Source: Isoperla grammatica (taxonomy: Eukaryota > Arthropoda > Insecta > Plecoptera > Perlodidae). Taken from it: a DNA stretch of 64,000 nt. Below are positions 55,832-64,000 of the stretch, one piece after another. The position numbers and the translations under genes were made by a program. The stretch lies in contig OX246739.1 of the NCBI GenBank assembly GCA_945910005.1, positions 5,610,001-5,674,000 of the forward strand, given 5' to 3'. Within the stretch, counting starts at the first letter, position 1, and the number at the start of each line of letters is the position of its first letter. The notes under the pieces are model-generated. The model ran no database searches and had not been told where the DNA came from. It saw nothing but the letters and a program-made list of their open reading frames with translations.

Positions 55832-56399
55832 ATTATAATACTTGTGAGGTTCAGCGGAAATTGGACGGAACGAAAGCACCATGCAATAAACATGTGAAAA
55901 ATAATTATAATTTATTCCAAGTAAGGAGATCCGATATCATAATATTCATGATACAGTGAGATGACTTCCTTATTTACATATACGTCAGATGCAATTGTAT
56001 TGTATACATTTTTCTGTAAATCATACAAGGATTTTAGTAATAAAATACTATTTTCATGCTTGGTCTTATGTGTCCACTTACTTTATATCAAATAATATTC
56101 TTATTTGCACAATAAGTGAATCACTCTCTGATACGAGATTTGCACCATATTATTGAGATACAGTTCGCTAAGGTCATAGTCCTCAAGTAATTCTCTGAAG
56201 GAGGGATTCGAACCTGATACTGTAAGGACGATGTAGCGCGTATTTCGAAGTTCGAACCGAGGCCTGCGTGTTCGATTGGTTGAATATGTTCCCTCCAACA
56301 TTCGTTGTTATTAATTATTTGGAGAAATAGAAGAAATGTTATCATCTTAGATTAGTAGGTCGTTATCATCCATGCCTTGGTTTGAACAGCTTCATTATT

Positions 56400-56830
56400 T
56401 TCTCTCTTAGGACTTCACTTTACTTTATTGTAATTATGGCCAGTGTAGGGCACCATTGCCCTCTTTAGCCTGATGAGTGATAATTGATGAATGATAATGA
56501 GGCAGGGAGGAGGGGAAGCCTGGTACCGGCACGTATCCTACTCCTGTCGAAACGTACCAAGGAGACCATCCGCTTTACGTCCCATCCGAAAGGACGGTGT
56601 GTAACTTTGACCAGTCATATAGGTTCCTCCACTTGTCCGAACGATGGAGTGGGTCCAGTTCTATGACTATCCTATACTGGCGCTATCTGGCGGAGTAACT
56701 CTAAACCACCTGCGAACTATAGTTTGTATTGGCTCCCAGATGTCGCTGGTGTCATTGTATTGTTGTATTGTACCAACATCATTTTGAGGCAATGGACCAA
56801 CTTCAGGCAAAATGTACTAGGTAATATTGT
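56400..56830 (+). repeat. retroposon-like dispersed sequence
   Basis: It contains GGAGACCATCCGCTTTACGT and CCCATCCGAAAGGACGG, a string type I associate with interspersed repeats of marine invertebrates. No second copy exists in this window, so confidence is low. Confidence 0.35.
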
Positions 56831-57547
56831 ATCAACATAATATGTGCAGACAAAACTGAATGGAAATTGAGCGTTGTTTATGTTTTGTATTCAACACAGT
56901 AAATGTAAAACTACCGTGTCATAAAATAAATAAAGCTAAGGTCCGTATGATCCATATGGTCCTTAGCAACAGCGGGCGCCTACGGGAAGGGGACGACTAT
57001 GAATTCCAGCCTAAGTGTAATTGTAGTAAAAACAGAACCATCTACAGTCTATTCCTTCGTAACCGTGCAGCGGTGTTTGAGGAAATCAAAGAGGACGTCC
57101 CGTAGCGCTCAGTCAATGAGCTGTCAATCACGCGAATGTTGTGGTCGATGCACTTCCATTGACCACCGAATTGGGGTTGCGCACTCAGCCTGAATGATAC
57201 TTTATGTCCTAACAATGACATATTTCTAAGATTTCTTATGTTTCGAAACTATTTTTGAGATGAGCAACTCATCTGCACTGCAGAATGTTTTTAATCGAAG
57301 CTATACGTCCAAAATTAGCATTTTATGTTAAACAAGAATACTACTTACCCAAGGCATTAATATGTAAGGTGTAGTTGTAGTGGATGGATGGAGTAGAGAA
57401 TAATTAAACACGTTTACTACTAAGTATAACCATTTATTTTTGTTCCCACAAAATACCTTATACCTACAATACCTTATTCTTTTATCTAAAATATAGACCC
57501 TAGGTATATTGAAGTAATAGTAATAATAACAGTTTCTTATCATAACT

Positions 57548-57553
57548 TTTATT
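57548..57553 (-). terminator. candidate poly(A) signal AATAAA (coiled-coil gene)
   Basis: TTTATT on the plus strand, 262 bp after the stop codon of the coiled-coil gene, in the context GTTAATAAAAG on the minus strand. Confidence 0.4.
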
Positions 57554-57814
57554 AACAGCACAATGAAGAATATACCCCAAAATATTTAAAAGTATAAGCA
57601 TTTATCGTTCTTACATAAACAAGATATAACTGAAAAATGTAAAAACAAGTTGTATTTCATTTAGCAGTAAAAATATTAGAATATGAACAATATGCATTAG
57701 GAAGCACCCAAAATAGCATGTAAAATACAATCTCTACTATTGATCAACTACGCATACCATAAGTGCATGCACAACTATTCAGAGATAACATGTCCCGTCA
57801 TCTGGGCCCCTGTA

Positions 57815-58057
57815 TCAGCCCCTTCTTCTCAGGTTGGCTCTGTTCTGCCGCGCCTGTTGCTCTGCAAGCCGCTGTTGTCGCTCCGATCGCTTCTGTTGCT
57901 CTGCAAGCCGCTTCTGTTCCCGCTCAAACCGCCTCTGTTCTTGCTGCAACTGCTTCAGTTGCTCTTCAAGATCCTCCAGTTGTTGCATAAGGTACATCTT
58001 TTGTTCCTCTAGCTGACGTATAAGGTTGATCCTTGACGGGGGTTCAGTGGAAGATAC
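57815..58057 (-). CDS. coiled-coil gene exon 7: coiled coil and stop
   Basis: The acceptor is TCTATGTAG. 80 codons plus TGA. Uninterrupted Gln/Glu/Arg/Leu heptad-like sequence from about its residue 11 to 68. Confidence 0.85.
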   Translation of the reverse strand, partial: VSSTEPPSRINLIRQLEEQKMYLMQQLEDLEEQLKQLQQEQRRFEREQKRLAEQQKRSERQQRLAEQQARQNRANLRRRG

Positions 58058-59910
58058 CTACATAGACATTTTGAGTCTGTAAATTGCATTGCACCCAATG
58101 TGGTTGGATTGGGAGTAGCTAGCGCCGGGGTAGACATTGAGGCAATGTATTTCCTTCGCCAAAGAAATGTTGATACTAAAATGTAATGATATTATAAGTA
58201 TACACTCTCATCAAACTATTTATCTGTGAAAATCCAATATAGGCCACTACATGTGTGTGGTTACTTGACATACAAGTAATGGTCGTTGGTATTCAGAGCC
58301 TACAGGGTTGGTTTAGTCGCTTTAAATAAAAGTGGGCACTGTATCAGTCTTGTTACTGCGTGAGTAGACTTTAAATGTGAATTTATTTTATTTTATTTAT
58401 TTATTAAATTTATTCATAAAAAATTTAATAAAATGCGTGTGTCTTAATTTCGGTAAAAACAGTACAAGTACCTACATACACACTTCAAACTAACAGTAGG
58501 AGTCGTATTCGTTTCTAAAATATAGCAATTATTTCACTTATACCCTATGCAGTACATGATAAGCCACACCTTGCAACTCACCGTTCTTGTGGACCAAGCT
58601 ATGCGACTACCCCTCGAGTTCCATTCTCTCACCCCCGCGCCAGCCCGACCGCGACTCAAGACTCGGTAGCCATTATCACATCTCTATTGTGTACATCAAA
58701 ACCACAAAACGCTTGTTGAAAAAAATAATTTTGTATCGATTTCAACCTAATCCAATTTGTGGAAAAGCTCAAATTGTAATGAAAGTTGTTTTTTTCATTT
58801 CGTTTCTACGACAAACCCGAAGTGTTGAACGGGTTCACTGACGTAAACAACATTCATTGCATAAGATGAGTGAAACACTTTGTTTTTGGTCGTAAAAACG
58901 AAATTTAAAACATAACTTTAAAAAAATCGATCTTAGATTGGAACTCGAGGGGTAGTCGCATATTGAATTGAATTTATTGTGGTTTTCTCGCCCGGAGGCG
59001 AGAAGGCCGATATAGGGCCACAACACGGCCCTCTGCAGCCCAATACACAAATACAAAGACAGATACAGAAACTAATAATACAAGGGCAAAACAAAGAGCA
59101 AGCAAACACAAAGACAACGTCCAAATGGAAATTAAGTGATAAACGCCAGCCAAGTCAAATAGCGCAAAACAAAACAAACACAAGTTCAGATGGGAATAGC
59201 TTGGTCCACGAGAACCCTGTTACCGAGTTTATACTGAGTATGTTTCTTACCAATCTACGATCTGAAACTATGGTTTGCTGCAAACTACATCAGAAGAAGA
59301 AAGCGGGTGAGATGTTGTCTTAGAATGGTTAGTGTGCTTCCAAAACAATAAGTATTGCTTCATTATTAATCAAATAAAGTATTATCTTACCTGATCGAGC
59401 GAATATATCGTATCGGGTGGAACGTCAGGGATCACCATCTTATTCTCTCCAGCCTGGAAATATTTCAAATACATATTATTACCTTTGCATTACATAGGCT
59501 GCAAATATATATAAACGACACTGTAATTGTTCAGCACATTTCGCTGCTTCTTGGAGTTCGCTAGTGCACAACGGGCGGCGACTGTTACAAGGAGGCGAAA
59601 TAAATGGTTTTCAAAACACACGTGGATTCATCTGAATGAATAATAACATCAATTATATCCGCACACATTTTTGGCAAACTACATTGGTAAATTAATATTA
59701 ATATATATGATTTTGTAAATTTTGTTGGTTGCAATGTAAAGGTGTTCCGATGTGGCAGTGATCTCGTGTAAGTGTTTTTGGTTGTTGTGGGTTTTTATTT
59801 GTTTTTCTTGTTTGTACATATTGTGAAAGACGACTCTTGCGTCGATAGAAACGTTGAATTTTTTAAGTAAACGTTAAGGACTGGTTTATCCGTAACAATG
59901 TTTTCTTCTA

Positions 59911-59978
<68 letters not shown>

Positions 59979-62900
59979 TTAACGGTTGAGATGTTGCGTC
60001 TTAGAATGGTTGGTGTGCTTCCAACACAATTAGTATTGTTTTATTATTAATCAAATAAAGTATATGAACATACTTTGATATTAAAGTATTATCTTACGTC
60101 GTTCGAATGTATTGTATCGGATGGAACGTCAGGGATCTGCATCCTATCCACTCCAGGCTGAAAATATTTAAAATACATATTACCATATTATCTTCTTAAA
60201 TATTATCTTTGCATTTCATACATACATATAATAAAATAATAGTTTTAAGGGACATATTGTGGGTTGTATGTATATATATATATACATTCAGAACTCTATA
60301 CACAGATGAGTGTAGTGTAGAAATGAAGTGGAGTGTAGGAATGGAGTGGAGTGTAGGCATGGAGTGGAGTGTAGGAATGGAGTGGAGTGTAGGAATGGAG
60401 TGGAGTGTAGGAATGGAGTGGAGTGTAGGAATGGAATGGAGTGTAGGAATGGAATGTAGTGTAGGAATGGAGTGGAGTGTAGGAATGGAGTGGAGTGTAG
60501 GAAAGGAGTGGAGTGAAGGAATGGAGTGGAGTGTAGGAATGGAGTGGGGTGTAGGAATGGAGTGAGGTGAAGGAATGGAGTGGAGTGTAGGAATGGAGTG
60601 GAACGTAAGAATGGAGTGGAGTGTAGGAATGGAGTGGAGTGTAGGAATGGAGTGGAGTGTAGAAATGGAGTGGGGTGTAGGAATGGAGTGGAGTGTAGGA
60701 GTACAATGGAATATGTCACCAAACAATGAACGGATAGCTTATCTCAAGAGTCGGGAAGATGAAGTCTGGAGTGGGTGTCCCCTCGAACCTCCCAGCAGGC
60801 TGTAACATATTGTACATGACGTGTGTACTACCCTGCAGAAACCCCCATTTCTGCCCGTTAAAATTTCTTTAAAATGATTTCAAAATTTCAAAAAGAAAAC
60901 CAAAATATGTCATCCTCTCGAGAATATATGGTCTTATTTTTGCATGTTTTAAATATCCGCATATATGCATGCACGATAATTGTATATACATACATATGTG
61001 CGTATGTGACATTCGAACATCAATCCACTCCCACTGATCATCAGATGGTTATGAAATACCTAATCAACTGTATACTACGAATTAATAGGAACAAAAAAGC
61101 GTTTTCACATCTGCAGCAAACAACCAACTTTAGTTTGAAGTATCATGTGGTGGATTACTATCGGACTGTGAACACAATTCATTGCTTCATTACTCCCCCC
61201 ACAGTATTTAAACAGTCGAGTGTTCAAATGTTTTGTTTAACTTGCCTGAAGGCTGGAATAATAATCGACGTTGCTATCTGCAGTGGGGCGGTTGCGGCCA
61301 TTTCTGTTCTGAAAATATAAACGTATTAATATGTTAACTGTTTCACTGGCTACGCCGTAAGATGCGAAGTGTCCCCTAAAATTCTAAGAAGAGACGGTCG
61401 CTCCACACGGTCCATTTCAACGGTATTCGCCGCCGGCATTCCCGATACCTGCATTGTTATTGTCCCCTCCATTGACTGCACCAACCTTGAAGGGAATGCG
61501 GCCCCACCACGTCTGACAACTGGCAAGCGATATTATCACTTCAATAGCTAAGACAAGAGAACGGGATGTAATTAGATTTAGATTGGTAGGTGCCACAAGC
61601 GTCACTTCCCTATTACATAATCCGTGACGACAACACCTTGCAAGTTAATTTGACGGGACTATATCTCTGTCGTATATGAGTGAGTGGGAACATATCTTAA
61701 CAACAAGCCTCGAACAATAACTTATCTAAGAACTATTATCAATGCTAACAAAGACAAACATGGTTATAAACCATAAACACATAACGAGTAGTTATCGTTT
61801 GTGGCCGTATAATCAATAATTTTGTTTCGATTATAATCAATCAAAACCCGGATCTAAAACCGTAGTTCCGGACCGATACCAATTCAATTCCCAGTTTCTA
61901 AATAAACGTCAACTCACCTCCAACCCTATCCCCCTCTGACGACTTCTTCCAGTATCAAATCTGGGTTTGTACTCGTTTTCGTCCTCATCCTTTTCCTCGT
62001 CTTTCGAGTCATTGTCCTAAAACATTTGTAATTTCATGATATATACTGTGTAATAATTGGTCGTAGGAAACATGTCCAAGAACAATGAATGTCCTCTTCA
62101 GGGCCCTCATTCAAGAGTAGTTTTAGTCAGTTGTAGCCGGTTGTAAAGTTGCGCCCCCTATTCCGTAACCCGGGCGCAAGTTGCAACCCGTTTGCATCTT
62201 GCCTGCAATGAGTCACCTGGGCGGTGACTTACTATAGACTATAGGTATTGGGGTCTTTGTAATAGTTGAAAAGGAATGCCCGACAGCTGTTAATATGACT
62301 CAATCCCAGCATTCGCCTTGTGACAGAGGACAATCACGGAAAAAATCTTTCTTCATGCAGGACTGCCGGTGGCCGGTATCGAACCGGCGACCTCCCGAGT
62401 TGGGGCCTCGTGTCTTAAGTCTTTCTAAGTCAATTCTTGAGATATAATTTAAAAATAAAATGTTGTGCTATTTAAAAGAGGTATCCTGCCCTGTTAACGT
62501 TGGCTCAGACTCACTTAAAATAATAAATAAGTAAAATAATAAACTACCTCATCGTCATCTTTTGAACGTCTTCCTTTTTTCTTGTCCGCTTCCTGAGAAA
62601 AATACAAGAAAATTGTAAGGATCATTAGTACGATTTAAGCATATGAGCAGCATATGCATAAAAGCATAATCATATGAAAAATCCAACACAATTGGAATTA
62701 TTATAAGTACGATTTAAGCATTTGAGCAGCATGTAAGCATAAGTAAAAGCATATGCAAAGTCCAACAAAAATGTAATTATGATTAGTATGAATAAGTCAT
62801 ATAAGCAAAATCAGTTGAATATATTGAAGATTTTTACGACATTCGATCATTCAACCGTTTAGTAAAATATACATGTTCGATGCGAAATATATTTACATTG

Positions 62901-63978
62901 CCAACAAAATAAATACAATCCAGGTATTCTCGAGATAAACTACTTTTAATTCCAATTTTTTTACCAGGTATCGTACACGGTGAATATTGTCAACAATATG
63001 TTTGTCTAAATCAAATCCAACGCAAGAATTCCATAATGACAGCTGATTTTCTACACAATTATAGTAACACAACTTTTGTATGTGAAATCTCATCTCGAAA
63101 CATCGGTATTTGCAATGTTTTGATTGTTGCGTTATTTGCTGGTATTTCTAGAACTAAAACCCATTGAACCTGGCACATTAATTGATTATTTTAGCTTTAG
63201 GCAAAACAATGTGTAAATGTGTAAATGCAAGTGGATGAACAATCACAAGTAACTTATTTCTCAAAAAAAACTTATATCACGATGTAAAATATGTCAATTA
63301 CTAATCCAGTAACCATGAGTGCGGAATGTTGAAAGTCATGGTTTGTGCAACAACAGCGAGTATTGTGTAATTGTATCGTGAGTATTATTAGTTTTAGGAA
63401 TAAACTCGTATCACACACATTCTGTATCGAAGGGATGTGCTCGTTGTGGTATTCCTAATGATTGCTTATGTAATTGAACAAATAACCAATAAATAATAAC
63501 TATCGAAAAAACAACATACTCGTTGTGGTCCGATCTCGTCAAAAAATTACTATAAACCCATTATTTGTTAAAGTTCTGTCGCATACAAATAATTAAGCCT
63601 GTGATTTAAATTGATGCTGGAAACCATTGTAAATCATATTGAAACCAAATAATTAACAGTTTTAATATAATCGTTTGAGTGAATATTTGCCACAAATACG
63701 ATTTTTGATTAATCTTTGTGTGACAGGCTGATCAATGTTAGTCACTAATAAAATGATGCCCTGTTTTCCCCAACATAATTATGAGTAGAATTTTCAGCTT
63801 ACTCTGAAATGTTGTTTACAAAAATAACATGATAAAATATGTTTGCCTTCACAACATCGTCAATAATTGAGTAACATAGAAGAAAAAGCAGGAATATTCC
63901 GTATTATAAGAAAGTCCGTCTCACCACCACGCAGCCTGCAAGCAATAGCGCCGCTACGACCAGGATCCACAGCTTCAT
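57815..63978 (-). CDS. secreted charged coiled-coil protein, family not recognised (complete)
   Basis: Seven minus-strand exons (63978-63925, 62592-62548, 62016-61918, 61308-61246, 60157-60098, 59453-59391, 58057-57815) join to 208 aa; every intron is phase 0. The start MKLWILVVAALLLAGCVV is a clear signal peptide. Next come a Lys/Arg then Asp/Glu-rich stretch (residues 19-66), an Arg/Asn-rich linker, and two homologous 20-21-residue segments sharing IPDVP and DTI. The last 80 residues are Glu/Gln/Arg/Lys/Leu-rich and predicted coiled coil (LEEQKMYLMQQLEDLEEQL), ending RANLRRRG. Introns 4 to 6 include a GC donor after 61246. The charge pattern suggests a self-associating extracellular, granule or mineral-associated protein, but that is a guess. 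I recognise no catalytic motif. Additional alternative exons cannot be excluded given the phase-0 cassette structure. Confidence 0.8.
58292..58400 (+). repeat. dispersed repeat, copy 2 (see 49861)
   Basis: GAGCCTACAGGGTTGGTTTA and the following ~90 bp match the copy at 49861-49975, again ending in a TTTA-rich tail. Confidence 0.65.
58970..59180 (+). repeat. possible retroposon 3' end (reverse orientation)
   Basis: A TGAATTGAATTTATTGTGG start, then CCCGGAGGCGAGAAGGCCG and an A-rich stretch. The layout resembles the insertion at 29034, but identity is not obvious. Confidence 0.3.
59310..59470 (-). repeat. segmental duplicate containing exon 6
   Basis: This segment and 59990-60170 share both the exon and at least 80 bp of downstream intron (ATAATACTTTATTTGATTAA-like and CTAACCATTCTAAGAC-like strings on the minus strand). 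The unit is therefore a genomic duplication, not exon convergence. Confidence 0.8.
59391..59453 (-). CDS. coiled-coil gene exon 6 (duplicate pair member 2)
   Basis: 21 codons, AGENKMVIPDVPPDTIYSLD then Q; donor GATCAG|GTAAGA. Confidence 0.8.
59912..59977 (+). repeat. (AT)n dinucleotide repeat
   Basis: About 33 perfect AT units inside an intron of the coiled-coil gene, between its duplicated exons. Confidence 0.95.
59990..60170 (-). repeat. segmental duplicate containing exon 5
   Basis: Partner of 59310-59470. It has an extra ~25 bp near the donor compared with its partner. Confidence 0.8.
60098..60157 (-). CDS. coiled-coil gene exon 5 (duplicate pair member 1)
   Basis: 20 codons PGVDRMQIPDVPSDTIHSND; donor AACGAC|GTAAGA. 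Homologous to exon 6 including flanking intron. Confidence 0.8.
60300..60710 (+). repeat. 18-bp satellite-like array, ~23 copies
   Basis: The unit is GTAGGAATGGAGTGGAGT with point variants, in an intron of the coiled-coil gene. It is rich in GGAAT/GGAGT pentamers. It is open in several frames only because 18 is a multiple of three. Confidence 0.95.
61246..61308 (-). CDS. coiled-coil gene exon 4, GC donor
   Basis: 21 codons NRNGRNRPTADSNVDYYSSL-Q; acceptor TATTTTCAG, donor TTCAG|GCAAGT. Phase 0 continuity on both sides supports the GC donor. Confidence 0.72.
61918..62016 (-). CDS. coiled-coil gene exon 3: acidic
   Basis: 33 codons starting DNDSKDEEKDEDENEYKP; acceptor AATGTTTTAG, donor TTGGAG|GTGAGT. 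Confidence 0.8.
62222..62430 (-). repeat. SINE-like element, minus orientation, copy 2
   Basis: It shares GACAGCTGTTAATATGACTC and CCGGTATCGAACCGGCGACC with the copy at 40443-40730; the latter contains a minus-strand B-box. It lies between exons 2 and 3 of the coiled-coil gene. Confidence 0.6.
62548..62592 (-). CDS. coiled-coil gene exon 2: basic/acidic
   Basis: 15 codons EADKKKGRRSKDDDE; acceptor TTTCTCAG, donor GATGAG|GTAGTT. Confidence 0.72.
62615..62790 (+). repeat. ~85-bp direct duplication
   Basis: Two imperfect copies, each with GTACGATTTAAGCAT, GAGCAGCAT and a later TCCAACA. No function suggested. Confidence 0.75.
62800..63924. other. intron 1 of the coiled-coil gene, nothing distinctive
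   Basis: AT-rich with no supported exon or repeat. Confidence 0.4.
63925..63978 (-). CDS. coiled-coil gene exon 1: signal peptide
   Basis: 18 codons from ATG, donor GTGGTG|GTGAGA. The exon is almost exactly the signal peptide. Confidence 0.82.
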
Positions 63979-64000
63979 GTCGCCACTGTATTGTAAGGAC

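Noticed and set aside
60196..60805. HSIPTL and MEWSVG repeat frames
   Set aside because: Both strands of the 18-bp intronic array are open by periodicity only.

Overview
The window is eukaryotic nuclear DNA from an invertebrate metazoan. It has spliced genes with GT-AG (and two GC-AG) introns, AT-rich introns and intergenic DNA, and a very high load of foldback DNA transposons, SINE-like pieces, minisatellites and long microsatellites. Clusters of AGGCCT/CCTAGG palindromes and short terminal-inverted-repeat elements suggest a marine deuterostome (echinoderm, hemichordate or cephalochordate type). That assignment is an inference; a lophotrochozoan is not excluded.

Four genes can be assembled with splice sites and phases that agree. 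(1) Plus strand, 6825-17927: the 3' part of a secreted ZP-domain (zona pellucida domain) gene. Four exons encode most of the ZP domain. A 6.4-kb exon then encodes about 80 copies of a ten-residue two-cysteine module (C-Y/F-P-G-S-x-D-P-R-C) joined by Pro/Thr-rich linkers, and a short basic last exon closes the protein. The first half of ZP-N and the signal peptide were not found and probably lie upstream of the window. (2) Minus strand, 38164-31363: a complete HPS5 gene (BLOC-2 subunit, lysosome-related organelle biogenesis), five exons, 1291 aa, with 83% of the coding sequence in one exon and a C-terminal RING-like zinc motif. (3) Minus strand, 50264-41965: a complete very-long-chain fatty acid elongase (ELOVL family), seven exons, 265 aa, with all family motifs. 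(4) Minus strand, 63978-57815: a small secreted, highly charged coiled-coil protein, seven exons, 208 aa, all introns phase 0, with one tandemly duplicated exon. I do not recognise its family.

Region by region: 1-6600 is gene-free and holds two copies of a ~770-bp dispersed repeat. 6825-19060 is the ZP gene and its probable 3' UTR. 19068-27673 is one hAT-like element carrying a ~96-copy 80-bp minisatellite, bounded by matching 8-bp target-site duplications. 27962-31242 is a second hAT-like element with a ~20-copy 119-bp array. 31363-38164 is HPS5, with a 1.5-kb hAT-like element in an intron. 38.2-41.9 kb is intergenic (foldback element, (TTTA)n, SINE). 41.9-50.3 kb is the ELOVL gene, in which part of the catalytic exon and its splice donor are amplified nine times. 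50.3-57.5 kb is intergenic with nested transposons and simple repeats. 57.5-64.0 kb is the coiled-coil gene.

The four genes show no evident joint function. The ZP protein and the coiled-coil protein are predicted to be secreted; HPS5 and ELOVL are conserved intracellular housekeeping-type genes. The most unusual items are the ZP protein architecture, the minisatellites inside hAT-like elements, and the splice-donor-bearing exon repeat in ELOVL.
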